Part shown: positions 31,116 to 39,955 of the stretch, piece after piece
How the letters are laid out: each line of letters begins with the position of its first letter
How positions within the stretch are numbered: position 1 is the stretch's first letter
From: Streptomyces sp. 35G-GA-8
Lineage (GTDB): Bacteria; Actinomycetota; Actinomycetes; Streptomycetales; Streptomycetaceae
Direction: 5' to 3'
DNA length: 64,000 bases
NCBI RefSeq assembly: GCF_023534745.1
Contig: NZ_JAMHJQ010000003.1
Coordinates: 366,504-430,503 of the forward strand
Notes under the pieces: model-generated
The model's input: only the letters and a program-made list of their open reading frames with translations
Databases searched by the model: none
What the model was told of the DNA's origin: nothing
Made by a program: the position numbers and the translations under genes

Positions 31116-32033
31116 ATGCGTCGCATATATTTTACGCCTGAGAGCCTGTCACAAACCAGAGTTCTTCCGCAGGTCGATCACATACGAGAGTCCCTCTTCG
31201 CCCTCGAAGAACTGAGCCTGGGCGGCGGCGGACCGGTGTTCAAGCCATGGCGCAAGAAGCTGGGCAACTCCGGCAATATCCGCGCGCTGGTGAGGCTCGC
31301 CCAAGTCGTCCGTCCCGTCCCGGACATCGATCAAGTGGTGCGAAGGCTGGGACTTGACGCGCGTAGCACCTCGGAGGACGGCGACTTCCCGGACATGTCC
31401 GCGCCCCGGGAGAGACCCCAAGTGGTGCAGGATCTTGAGGAGTTCCACCGCATCGCGATAGCCCCGTATTGGAAGGCCATTTCCAAGCGACTGCACGCGG
31501 ACCGCACCGCACGCGGTCAGATCATGCTCAGCGACGGAGTCGGCAAACTGCTCTCCACGCTTCACCCGGCCATTCGCTGGGACGCGCCGATCCTCGAAGT
31601 CCCCGGAAACGGGGATGATTTGAAGCTGGAGTCGAGCGGTCTCGCGCTGGCGCCCTCGCTCTTCCTGGCGGGCCGCCCGCCAGTGCTCTCCGGCGGCGGA
31701 TCCGACGGGCGTCCGGTGACCTTGATCTACCCCACGCGCGCCAACCCCGAATGGGCGGACTCGCTGTGGGAGTCCAAGGGCGGTGCCGAGCACGCGCTGC
31801 ACGCGCTGGTGGGACGTACACGCGCATCGGTCCTGGAGGCACTCACCAGCAGCTGCACCACCACCGAGGTCGGCGAGAGCGTGGGAATCTCCTCGGCGGC
31901 CGCCAGTCAGCACACCTCGGTGCTGCGCACGGCGGGGCTGATCACCACCCTGCGTACCTTCAACAAGGTGCAGCACACCATCACCCCGCTGGGTGTGGCA
32001 CTGCTCAACGGAGACATGGCTGACCGGAACTGA
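31116..32033 (+). CDS. ArsR-like winged-helix transcriptional regulator (DUF5937-type)
   Basis: Regulator of 305 residues. The N-terminus MRRIYFTPESLSQTRV matches the pattern MxRIxFTxEDLARTR seen at the start of a Streptomyces ArsR-like family with a long N-terminal sensor region. The C-terminal part (about 225-300) is a winged helix: ALHALVGRTRASVLEAL, then TTTEVGESVGISSAAASQHTSVLRTAGLI as helix-turn-helix, and a wing ending in ITPLGVALL. The last gene in the plus-strand cluster, it probably controls the NRPS genes or itself. ATG 31116 is chosen to fit the family start; GGGGGAG is only 1 nt away, so initiation may be weak or leaderless. An upstream in-frame start at 31068 lacks family support. 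Confidence 0.8.
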   Translation: MRRIYFTPESLSQTRVLPQVDHIRESLFALEELSLGGGGPVFKPWRKKLGNSGNIRALVRLAQVVRPVPDIDQVVRRLGLDARSTSEDGDFPDMSAPRERPQVVQDLEEFHRIAIAPYWKAISKRLHADRTARGQIMLSDGVGKLLSTLHPAIRWDAPILEVPGNGDDLKLESSGLALAPSLFLAGRPPVLSGGGSDGRPVTLIYPTRANPEWADSLWESKGGAEHALHALVGRTRASVLEALTSSCTTTEVGESVGISSAAASQHTSVLRTAGLITTLRTFNKVQHTITPLGVALLNGDMADRN

Positions 32034-32124
32034 GGCCCCTGGCGCCTGGCTCCCGGCGCCGGACCCCGGCTGGGTCGTCCGCCGGGCGATCGGCGGGACG
32101 GCGGGATCGGTGGACCCCAGCGCC

Positions 32125-32814
32125 CTACTCCCCGACGATCCACGCGTACGCGGCCTGCGCCGTGAACTCGCCCTGTCCGCCGGGGAAGACCAGCCCCGCC
32201 GTACCGAACGCCGGATCGAGAGGCGCGCCGGGCGTGGGCGCGTAGGGGACCGCGACACATCGCATCCCGGCGGCCCGCGCGGCGATCACACCGGGCACGG
32301 CGTCCTCCAGCACCACGCAGTGGGCGGGTTCGGCGCCCAGCCGGCGCGCCGCCTCCACGAAGACATCCGGCTGCGGCTTGCCACGTTCGACCTCCTCGGC
32401 CGAGACGGTCGTGGTGAAATACCCGTCAAGTCCGGTGACCGCGAGCGCCAGATCGATGGCCGCCCCGGACGAACCGGACGCCACGGCCATGGGCACGCCC
32501 TCGGTGCCCAGCCGTTCCACCAGCTTCCGCATCTGCGGGAACGCCTCGGTCGAGGCGCGCACCCGCTCCAGATAGAGCCGGTTCTTCTCGGCGAGCAGAG
32601 TGTCCACCGGCGCGTCGAGCGCGTACTCCTCGCGCAGCACCTCCAGCGTTTCGCGGGTGCCGATCCCGATGAACCGGCTGTGCTGCTCCCAGCTGAAGTC
32701 GGACACGCCGTACTGGGCCAGGAGCAGCCGTCCGGCTTCGTAGTAGTTCGGTTCACTGTCGATGAGTGTTCCGTCGAGATCGAAGATGACCGCAAGCGCA
32801 GGGGAAGTGCTCAT
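32125..32814 (-). CDS. HAD-superfamily hydrolase, beta-phosphoglucomutase/phosphatase-like
   Basis: HAD hydrolase of 229 residues. Motif I is IFDLDGTLIDSE with the nucleophile and acid/base aspartates; a helical cap follows (residues about 15-85); motif II is VASGSSG, and motif III/IV is GKPQPDVFVEAARRLG followed by CVVLEDAVPGVIAARAAG. This is the layout of beta-phosphoglucomutase, phosphoglycolate and sugar-phosphate phosphatases; the substrate cannot be told. It begins 25 nt after the Lrp/AsnC regulator gene on the same strand and is likely co-transcribed with it. The ATG at 32814 starts the protein just before the HAD domain; a longer reading frame upstream has no family support. It converges with the cluster regulator and probably marks the right edge of the cluster. 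Confidence 0.9.
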   Translation of the reverse strand: MSTSPALAVIFDLDGTLIDSEPNYYEAGRLLLAQYGVSDFSWEQHSRFIGIGTRETLEVLREEYALDAPVDTLLAEKNRLYLERVRASTEAFPQMRKLVERLGTEGVPMAVASGSSGAAIDLALAVTGLDGYFTTTVSAEEVERGKPQPDVFVEAARRLGAEPAHCVVLEDAVPGVIAARAAGMRCVAVPYAPTPGAPLDPAFGTAGLVFPGGQGEFTAQAAYAWIVGE

Positions 32815-32839
32815 ACGTCCCAGCATGCCAAGCGCTCCG

Positions 32840-33322
32840 TCAGCGTCGCTCGCCGACGGCCCGGCCCACCGACTCGACCAGCGGCAGCAGCCGGTGCGGC
32901 ACCCGCTCGCGCAGGGCCATCTCCGTACGCGTACGGACCACACCCGGCAGTTGGATCAGACGCTGGACCACATCCTCCAAATGGCCGTTGTCGCGGGCCA
33001 CGACCCGGGTGAGCAGATCCCCGGCGCCCGTGATGGAGAACGCCTCGACGATCTCGGGGACCTCGGCGAGCGCTTCGCCGACCTCGTCCAGATGCCCCTG
33101 CGTGACCTCGATATGGACAAAGGCGAGCACCGGATGGCCGAGGGCGGCGGGGGAGAGGAAGGGCCCGCTGCCGGTGATCACTCCCTCGCGCTCCAGCCGG
33201 TCAATCCGGGCCTGAAGCGTCCCCCGGGCGATCCCGAGGATGCGCGCGTACTCCCGCACGCTGGTACGCGGCTGCTCGATGAGGAGCCGCAGAATGCGGG
33301 TGTCGAGCGTGTCCACCGCCAT
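32840..33322 (-). CDS. Lrp/AsnC-family transcriptional regulator
   Basis: Leucine-responsive-type regulator, 160 residues, normal length. N-terminal helix-turn-helix: LDTRILRLLIEQPRTSVREYARILGIARGTLQARIDRLEREG. The C-terminal RAM/AsnC ligand-binding domain follows (FVHIEVTQGHLDEVGEALAEVPEIVEAFSITGAGDLLTRVVARD in sequence), with the GAGDLL loop where an amino acid effector binds. Such proteins act as octamers that sense amino acids. It is first of a two-gene unit with the HAD hydrolase. It is outside the NRPS operon, though an amino-acid-sensing regulator next to a peptide cluster could influence it; nothing in the sequence proves that. Confidence 0.93.
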   Translation of the reverse strand: MAVDTLDTRILRLLIEQPRTSVREYARILGIARGTLQARIDRLEREGVITGSGPFLSPAALGHPVLAFVHIEVTQGHLDEVGEALAEVPEIVEAFSITGAGDLLTRVVARDNGHLEDVVQRLIQLPGVVRTRTEMALRERVPHRLLPLVESVGRAVGERR

Positions 33323-33379
33323 CGTCCGCCGGCCTCCTGCCGTCCATGGATACGGCCCGCGCCTCTACCAATGGCCCCA

Positions 33380-34786
33380 TTATGTGGGACCATCCTGAGC
33401 CATTCGCCCCGGACCGTTCGGCGACGCGGGCGACGGCAGACTGATCCCCTCGGCCGTCCCACCGCCGGAGCCGCCACTGCCGTCGTCGGCGCCCCTCCCG
33501 TCGTCGGCGCCCGGGGCGCGGTCGTCCAGTGTGATGGTGACGGTGGTGCCCCCGGGGGTGAGTACGTCGAGACCGGCGCCGACACGCTCGTACAGGGCGG
33601 TCGCCAGTGCCCAGTCACCGTCACCCGCGTCCGTGGCGTGCCGGGTGGTGAACAGGGAGATCAGGACGGCGATCAGCGAGCGCCCCGACAGCGCCGCGGC
33701 GACCCGGTCGTCGCCCCGGTCGGTGATCCGCGGAGGCATCCGGAAGTGGGAGTGGCGGCCCGCCTGGCCGGTGATGAACTCCCAGGTGTCGCGGTGACAG
33801 ACCAGGGACGCCGACGACACCCGGGCGGCGCGCTTCAGCAGCTCCCCGTGCTCCTCGGTCACGGGTGGCACAGGCGGCACGGAGGCCCCGGAGGGTCCGG
33901 AGGCCCCGGGGAGTCCGAGGGGCACGGGCGGTACAGGCGGCACGAGCGGCAGCTGTCGCCCGTCCTCCCGGGGCGCGCGCCGGGTCTCCTCCGCGTCGTC
34001 CATACGGGAGGTCAGCGCGGTGATGTCGGCACGGACCGCCGCCAGCTCGCCGCGAGCCTCCTCAAGGTGCTCCAGCAACGGCCCGAACTCCCGGCGCAGC
34101 GCGTCCAGGAGCGACGGTGTCACCCGCTCGCCCGACCCCGGCGAGGACCCTTCGGCCGTGATGTCCTGGGGGAGCGCCGACCGCTGGTACGACGCCGGGG
34201 GCTCGGGCGTCGCCGAAGGCTCGGACAGTACCGGCGGTTCGGGCGAGGGCCCGGTCGGTGGCGATGGCTCCGGCGACCCCGGGAGTACGGTCCGGGCGTC
34301 GTCCTCCTCACGCTGGCTGGGAACGCTGGGAATGGCGGGCGCACCCGGCATGCCGACAACGCCCGCCACACCGGGCACACCGGACACGCCGAGCACGCCG
34401 GGCACACCGGGCGGCAGAACCGGTCCGCCGGGTGACTCGAAGGGCAGACCCGGGTGACCGGCGGACCCGGGGCGGAGGACTTCGACCGCCTCCTTCACCT
34501 GCTGCACCTCGTCCTGAAGGATCTCCACGGCGGTCTCGACGGCCTGCCCCAGCTCGTCCCTGCCGCGCGCCAGGCCCTCCCGCGTCTCCCGCAGCTCCGT
34601 ACGCAGCTCACTCAGCCCGGAGGCAAGAGCCTCCTGGGTGGCCCGGTGCGCCTCGTCGCCCGCCATCCGGAGCCGGTCGAACCCCTCGGCGAGGGACGCC
34701 CGCAGCTCCCTGCGTGTGTCGGTCAGCGCGGTGTGCAGCATGCTGAGCAGCGTGTGGGAGCCGTCGTCCTTGTTCCGGGCCAACAC
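33380..34786 (-). CDS. Hypothetical coiled-coil protein with Pro/Gly-rich linkers
   Basis: Hypothetical protein, 468 residues, function not recognised. Residues about 10-105 are a long charged helix with heptad character (TRRELRASLAEGFDRLR, RTELRETREGLARGRDELG). A Pro/Gly/Val-rich linker (about 108-220) contains many GVPG-like steps that resemble collagen or elastin composition. A second helical segment (DALRREFGPLLEHLEEARGELAAVRADITALTSRMDD) follows, then another Pro-rich linker, and a globular C-terminal domain with CHRDTWEFITGQAGRHSHFRMPP and SLIAVLISLFTTRHA. No signal peptide or clear membrane helix. GTG 34786 lies 4 nt after GAGGA; the adjoining TTG 34783 is also possible. It is divergent from the subtilase gene. 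Confidence 0.75.
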   Translation of the reverse strand: MLARNKDDGSHTLLSMLHTALTDTRRELRASLAEGFDRLRMAGDEAHRATQEALASGLSELRTELRETREGLARGRDELGQAVETAVEILQDEVQQVKEAVEVLRPGSAGHPGLPFESPGGPVLPPGVPGVLGVSGVPGVAGVVGMPGAPAIPSVPSQREEDDARTVLPGSPEPSPPTGPSPEPPVLSEPSATPEPPASYQRSALPQDITAEGSSPGSGERVTPSLLDALRREFGPLLEHLEEARGELAAVRADITALTSRMDDAEETRRAPREDGRQLPLVPPVPPVPLGLPGASGPSGASVPPVPPVTEEHGELLKRAARVSSASLVCHRDTWEFITGQAGRHSHFRMPPRITDRGDDRVAAALSGRSLIAVLISLFTTRHATDAGDGDWALATALYERVGAGLDVLTPGGTTVTITLDDRAPGADDGRGADDGSGGSGGGTAEGISLPSPASPNGPGRMAQDGPT

Positions 34787-35089
34787 TGTTCCTCGTCTCT
34801 ACGGTGAGTGGTCACCTGATCTCTGGCAGTGCGCGCCCCGGACGAAACCTCGCGGATCGTGACAACTGACGCGCGGCCACTCTTCGGAGTGGTTCTGGCC
34901 GATGAGGTTTCGTGCCCGAAATCCGGTCCTTCTGCCCGTCAGAAGCCTGGTCGAAGGCGTGCGTGGCAGATTGCCGCCATGGCGACTTACCGCCAGCATC
35001 CGGCGCTGTGTTCGAAGAAAGGGAGCGCCGAGACTCTTCGCAGCACTCGAACACACCTCCATCACCGGGTGCTTGAGGAGAGGCAACTC
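34787..35089. other. Divergent intergenic region, coiled-coil gene / subtilase gene
   Basis: These 303 nt carry the start signals of two divergent genes and a structured element (34842-34913). No gene is supported: the open frame running through it is only an upstream extension of the protease frame, with charged sequence before a proper signal peptide. AGGAGAGG-like sequence (35077-35083) precedes the protease ATG. Confidence 0.7.
34842..34913 (+). ncRNA. Nested hairpin element in the subtilase leader, structured RNA candidate
   Basis: Outer stem: ACGAAACCTC (34842-34851) pairs perfectly with GAGGTTTCGT (34904-34913). Inside, CCACTC-TTCG-GAGTGG (34877-34892) forms a 6-bp hairpin with the extra-stable UUCG loop, flanked by GGCC on both sides. 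The element ends 176 nt before the protease ATG. It could be a leader regulator, a small RNA or an end of a lost mobile element; no known class was recognised. Confidence 0.45.
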
Positions 35090-38000
35090 ATGACCAGAGC
35101 ACCGGCGAGACGCGGAGCCCGGCTGTTGGCGGCCGGGCTCTCGCTCGTACTGCTCCCGGCCGGACAGGCCGTCGCGGCCGGAGCCGGCCACGACCCCACC
35201 CCCGCGGATGCCGTACCGCCGTCGCACGCGACGGCCCGCGCCGCGCACACCGTCACCCTCGTGACGGGCGACAAGGTGACCGTCACCGACGTGGGCGGCG
35301 GCCGGCGGACCGTCGCCGTCCAGCGCCCCGAGGGCGCGACCGGAGCGGTGCGCAGCGAGACGTCCGGCGACAGGATCACCGTCGTACCGGACGAGGCCGC
35401 GCCGTATCTCAGTGCCGGAGCCCTCGACAAGCGGCTCTTCGACGTCACGGCGCTGATCGAGCTGGGATACGACGACCGCGGCGCCGACGCGCTGCCCCTC
35501 ATCGTCACGTACGGCAAGGGCAGCAGGGCCGCGACTCCCCTCGGTGCCGATCGGGTCCGCTCACTGCCGAGCGTCAACGGCGCCGCGGTCGAGGCGTCGA
35601 AGAACGGCACGGACTTCTGGCGTACGGTCGCCCCCGCGGCCCGATCCTCCGTCAACTCGGGCGCACGCGAAGGCATTTCGGGTGAGGCGCGGTTCGCGGC
35701 CGGAATCGAGAGGATCTGGCTCGACGGACGTGTCACGGCCGACATGGCCGAGAGCAACGCCCAGATCGGCACCCCGAAGGCCTGGGAGGCCGGCCTGACC
35801 GGCAAGGGTGTCAAGGTCGCCGTCCTGGACACCGGCGTGGACGCCGGACACCCCGATCTCGCCGGCCGGGTCGACGAGACCAAGAGCTTCATCGAAGGCG
35901 AGGAGGTGACCGACCGCAGGGGACACGGCACCCATGTCACCTCCACCGTGGGCGGCAGCGGCGCGGCCTCGGACGGCAAGGAGAAGGGCGTCGCCCCCGG
36001 CGCCGGTCTTGCCGTCGGCAAAGTGCTCAGCGACGCGGGCTTCGGCAGCGAATCGCAGATCATCGCCGGGATGGAGTGGGCCGCGAAGGACATCGACGCC
36101 AAGATCGTGTCGATGAGCCTCGGTTCGACAGAACCCAGCGACGGGACCGACCCGATGGCCCAGGCGGTCAACACCCTCTCCGAGCAGACCGGCGCGCTCT
36201 TCGTGATCGCGGCGGGCAACTCCGGCGGCGCGGCCACCATCGGCTCGCCCGGCGCCGCGGACTCCGCGCTGACCATCGGCGCCGTCGACTCCGCCGACCG
36301 GCCCGCGTACTTCACCAGCCAGGGCCCGCGCCACGGCGACAACGCACTGAAGCCGGACCTGTCCGCCCCCGGCGTCGACATCCTCGCCGCCCGCTCCCGG
36401 CTCGCGGAGGGCAGCGGCCCGTACACCACGATGAGCGGCACCTCCATGGCGACCCCGCATGTCGCCGGAGTCGCCGCGCTGCTCGCCGAGAAGCACCCCG
36501 ACTGGTCCGGGCAGCGGCTCAAGGACGCGCTCATGTCCACGTCCGAACAGCTCACCGACTCCGTATACGCGCTCGGCGCGGGCCGGGTCGACGTACCGGC
36601 CGCCGTGGACGCGGTCATCACCGCCACCGGCAGCGCCGACCTCGGCTTCCACAGCTGGCCGTACGAGGACAACAAGCCCGTCACCCGGACCGTCGGCTAC
36701 GCCAACTCCTCGGACGGCCCCGTCACGCTGAGCCTCGCCGTCGAGGGCGCCGCCGACGGGGTCGTGACCCTCGCCGACTCCACCCTGACCGTCCCGGCGC
36801 ACGGTACGGCCACCACCACCGTCACCGGCGACGGCACGAAGGCCCCTGTCGGCACCACCTCGGGCCGTGTCGTCGCGAGGAGCGGCGACACGGTCGTCGC
36901 GCACACCGCCTTCGGCCTGGTCAAGGAGGAGGAGCGGTACACCCTCACCGTCCACGCCAAGGACCGGGACGGCGCGCCGACCGCGGCCCCGCTCACGGTC
37001 CAGAAGCTCGCCGCCGGGCATGACCCGTTCCCCGCCGCGGTCGGCGACTCCGGAACGCTCCAGTTGCGTGTGGCGCCCGGCAGCTACGCCGTCTCCTCGT
37101 TCCTCGACGTACGCGGCGGCAAAGGCAAGGACTCGCTCGGCCTCGGCTTCCTCTCCGCGCCGGAGGTCGTGATGGACCGCGACCGCGAAATCACCCTCGA
37201 CGGAAGCCAGTTGAGGGAGATCCGGGCCGAGGTGGACCGGCGGACGGAGACCCGTCAGCTCCTGATGGAGTTCAGCAGGGAGGCGAACGGGGCGACGTTC
37301 GCCGGAGCCGTGCAGGTGCCGCTCGCCTACGACAGCGTCTTCGCGGCCCCCACCCGTGAACCCGCCACCGGAACCTTCGAGTACCGCACGGTCTGGCGCC
37401 TCGGCAAGCCGCTGCTGGAGCTGACGGCGGGTGGCAGGCGCATCGCGGAGACCGTCGTCCAGTACGGCTCCGCACTGCCCGACGGACGGCAGCGGCTGCC
37501 GCTGGTCGACGCCGGCACCGGAAGCTCCGGGGAGTACGAGGGCCTGTCCGCGCGTGGCAAGGCCGTTGTCGTCCGCGCGAGCGCCGCCGTCAGCCCGGGA
37601 CAGCTGGCCCAGAACGCCCAGGACGCGGGCGTCAAGGCGTTGTTCGTCACCGACGACGCCCCCGGCAGGCTGCTCGCAAACTTCGCCACCGAGTCGGGTG
37701 AGGAGCGCCCGCTGACCATCGCCACCGTCAACTCGGCCGACGGCGCACTGTTGTTGGAGTCGGCCCGGGAGTACCGGAGCGTGGAGCTCACCGGCACGCG
37801 CTACACGCCGTATGTCTACGACCTCTCCGAGGGGCACCCCGGAGCCATTCCCAAGGATCTGACCTACCGTCCGGGCAAGCGCGAACTGGCCGTGCTCGAC
37901 ACGAGGTTCCACGCCGCCGAGCCCGTCGACGGCGGAGAGTTCCGCTACTCGCTCACCGACACCTTCCCCATCGGCTTCGGCTTCCCGGAGAAGACCGCCT

Positions 38001-38833
38001 ATCCGGCGGAGCGCACCGACTACGTCAGCACGGGCGCCGGCCAGCACTGGCACGAGTCCGTCACCGCGGGCCCGACATCGCTGGAACAGCGCGGCGGCGT
38101 GGTGACCTACCGCGGCGGTACGCACTCCGGTCTCGACTGGTTCAAGCCGGTGCTGCACCCGTGGCTGGGCACCGGGCTCGGCTGGGGACAGCAGCGCAGG
38201 GGCAATGACCTCCGGTTCAACACCCCGGGCTGGGGCGACTCCGGCCCCGACCACACCGGCTTCGGCGATGTGTGGAGCGACGAGTCGATGACGCAGACCA
38301 CCGAGGTGTACGCGAACGGGCGGCTCGTCGACCGCAGGACCAGCTCGGGCGCGTACGCCTGGGACGCCGACCCGGCCGAACAGACCTACAAGGTCGTCAC
38401 GGACACCACCCTCGACCCGGAGCGCTGGCGGCTGTCCACCAGGGGCCACTCGGAGTGGACCTTCCGCTCCGCGCGGACCCCCGTGGACCGCGAGACCTTC
38501 CTGCCACTGCTCAATCTCGGCTTCGACGTCGACACCGATCTGGCGGGCGACGTACGCGCGGGCAAGCGGCTGTCACTCGGGATCTTCTCCGAGTACGTCA
38601 AGGGAGCACCGGACACCGGCAGGATCGACGGCGGCCGTCTTGAGGTCTCGTACGACGACGGCAAGAGCTGGACGGCCGTATCGCTGCACCGGGCCGCAGG
38701 GAAACCGGCGGCCTGGGAGGGCACCGTACGGATACCGAAGGACGCGGCGTATCTCTCGCTGCGCGCCTCCGCCACCGACGACCGCGGCGGATCGGTCAAG
38801 CAGGAGATCATCCGGGCGGTGGGCGTGAAGTAG
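35090..38833 (+). CDS. Secreted S8 family serine protease (subtilase), large form
   Basis: Secreted subtilisin-like protease, 1247 residues. Signal peptide at 1-30 (positive MTRAPARRGAR, hydrophobic LLAAGLSLVLLPAG, AVAAGA cleavage region), then a propeptide to about 225. The catalytic triad is seen in VLDTGVDAGHPDL (Asp), RRGHGTHVTSTV (His) and MSGTSMATPHVAG (Ser), within roughly 225-500. The long C-terminal part (500-1247) is beta-rich, with immunoglobulin-like repeats and a PA-like segment (KALFVTDDAPG region). This matches the large extracellular subtilases of Streptomyces that degrade protein outside the cell. ATG 35090 is fixed by the signal peptide and by GAGGAGAGG a few nt upstream; the open frame to 34829 is ignored. 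Converges with the alpha/beta hydrolase gene. Confidence 0.93.
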   Translation: MTRAPARRGARLLAAGLSLVLLPAGQAVAAGAGHDPTPADAVPPSHATARAAHTVTLVTGDKVTVTDVGGGRRTVAVQRPEGATGAVRSETSGDRITVVPDEAAPYLSAGALDKRLFDVTALIELGYDDRGADALPLIVTYGKGSRAATPLGADRVRSLPSVNGAAVEASKNGTDFWRTVAPAARSSVNSGAREGISGEARFAAGIERIWLDGRVTADMAESNAQIGTPKAWEAGLTGKGVKVAVLDTGVDAGHPDLAGRVDETKSFIEGEEVTDRRGHGTHVTSTVGGSGAASDGKEKGVAPGAGLAVGKVLSDAGFGSESQIIAGMEWAAKDIDAKIVSMSLGSTEPSDGTDPMAQAVNTLSEQTGALFVIAAGNSGGAATIGSPGAADSALTIGAVDSADRPAYFTSQGPRHGDNALKPDLSAPGVDILAARSRLAEGSGPYTTMSGTSMATPHVAGVAALLAEKHPDWSGQRLKDALMSTSEQLTDSVYALGAGRVDVPAAVDAVITATGSADLGFHSWPYEDNKPVTRTVGYANSSDGPVTLSLAVEGAADGVVTLADSTLTVPAHGTATTTVTGDGTKAPVGTTSGRVVARSGDTVVAHTAFGLVKEEERYTLTVHAKDRDGAPTAAPLTVQKLAAGHDPFPAAVGDSGTLQLRVAPGSYAVSSFLDVRGGKGKDSLGLGFLSAPEVVMDRDREITLDGSQLREIRAEVDRRTETRQLLMEFSREANGATFAGAVQVPLAYDSVFAAPTREPATGTFEYRTVWRLGKPLLELTAGGRRIAETVVQYGSALPDGRQRLPLVDAGTGSSGEYEGLSARGKAVVVRASAAVSPGQLAQNAQDAGVKALFVTDDAPGRLLANFATESGEERPLTIATVNSADGALLLESAREYRSVELTGTRYTPYVYDLSEGHPGAIPKDLTYRPGKRELAVLDTRFHAAEPVDGGEFRYSLTDTFPIGFGFPEKTAYPAERTDYVSTGAGQHWHESVTAGPTSLEQRGGVVTYRGGTHSGLDWFKPVLHPWLGTGLGWGQQRRGNDLRFNTPGWGDSGPDHTGFGDVWSDESMTQTTEVYANGRLVDRRTSSGAYAWDADPAEQTYKVVTDTTLDPERWRLSTRGHSEWTFRSARTPVDRETFLPLLNLGFDVDTDLAGDVRAGKRLSLGIFSEYVKGAPDTGRIDGGRLEVSYDDGKSWTAVSLHRAAGKPAAWEGTVRIPKDAAYLSLRASATDDRGGSVKQEIIRAVGVK

Positions 38834-38910
38834 CGCCGCCCATCGCGCCGACGCGTTTCGTCCCGACGGGGAAGACCCGTACGGCATCACCCGCACCGGT
38901 GCCCGCCTCC

Positions 38911-39789
38911 TCAGCGCGTGAGCAGGTCGCGCAGGGCCTCGGCGATGTCGGCGGGGGCTTCCTCCGCCATGAAATGGCCATGGGTGACGGAGACATGGCG
39001 CAGATCGGCGGCCCACGCCTGCCACAGGGACCGCGCGTCGTAGCCGAGCACCGCGCCCCAGTCCTGCTGGAGGACGGTGACCGGCATCCGCAGCCGGGTG
39101 CCCGCGTCCCGGTCGGTACGGTCGTGGTCGACGTCGACGCCGGCGGAGGCGCGGTAGTCGGCGACGATCGAGGGCACCGCGTCGCGGCACGCGTCCAGAT
39201 ACGCGCCGCGCACGTCGGCGGGGATCGCCCGCGGGTCCTTGGTCCAGCCGTCCAGGAAGTGACCGAAGAAGGCGTCGGCGCAGCCCGTGATCATCTGCTC
39301 CGGCAGGCCGGGCGGCTGGGCCATCAGATAGAGGTGGAAGCCGACCGCCGCGGTGGTGCCGTGCATCACGTCCCACATGTCCAGGGTCGGCAGCACATCG
39401 AGGCAGGCCAGATGAGTGATCGCCGCGGGGTGGTCGAGTGCGGCGCGGAAGGCGACCAGGGCGCCCCGGTCGTGCCCGGCCAGCGCGAACCGCTCATGCC
39501 CCAGCGCACCGGCCAGGGCCACGATGTCGGCGGCCATGGTGCGCTTGGAGTAGGTGGCGCTGCCGGTCTCGGCGGGTTTGTCGCTGGCGCCGTAGCCGCG
39601 CAGGTCGGGGCAGATCACGGTGTGATCGGCCGCGAGGTCGGCGGCGACGTGCCGCCACATCAGATGGGTCTGCGGGAAGCCGTGCAGCAGCACGACCGGA
39701 CTGCCCGTGCCCGCGACGGCCGCGTTCAGTGACACGCCGTCGGCGACGGGAACGCGCCGGTAGTCGAAGCCGGTGAGGGCAGGCGTCAT
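38911..39789 (-). CDS. Alpha/beta hydrolase, haloacetate dehalogenase/epoxide hydrolase-like
   Basis: Alpha/beta-hydrolase, 292 residues. The oxyanion segment HGFPQTHLMWR and the nucleophile elbow GHDRGALVA (Asp nucleophile rather than Ser) place it with fluoroacetate dehalogenases and epoxide hydrolases; the catalytic His is in THGHFMAEEAP near the C-terminus. A cap domain lies at about 130-210. An Asp nucleophile means substrate is held as an ester and released by water, so C-halogen or epoxide substrates are plausible, but the true substrate is unknown. No signal peptide. It is divergent from the BTAD-domain regulator 166 nt away, a pairing that suggests the regulator controls it. Confidence 0.9.
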   Translation of the reverse strand: MTPALTGFDYRRVPVADGVSLNAAVAGTGSPVVLLHGFPQTHLMWRHVAADLAADHTVICPDLRGYGASDKPAETGSATYSKRTMAADIVALAGALGHERFALAGHDRGALVAFRAALDHPAAITHLACLDVLPTLDMWDVMHGTTAAVGFHLYLMAQPPGLPEQMITGCADAFFGHFLDGWTKDPRAIPADVRGAYLDACRDAVPSIVADYRASAGVDVDHDRTDRDAGTRLRMPVTVLQQDWGAVLGYDARSLWQAWAADLRHVSVTHGHFMAEEAPADIAEALRDLLTR

Positions 39790-39955
39790 GGTTCCGCCTC
39801 TTTCCGTGGTGATCCGGCTGACCGGGTTGATCCGGCCGACCGTCTTGAACAGGTGTCCTCAGCCTGCCGGGCGCGAATGAGCATCGGATCAGCGCGCGGA
39901 TCAGCGCTATAACGTGGCCGAGGGCGAGCCGCGCCAGAGGAAGAGGTGGTCACGG

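Noticed and set aside
34829-35089. N-terminal extension of the subtilase
   Set aside because: Charged, unstructured sequence before an obvious signal peptide; ATG 35090 with a good ribosome site is the real start.
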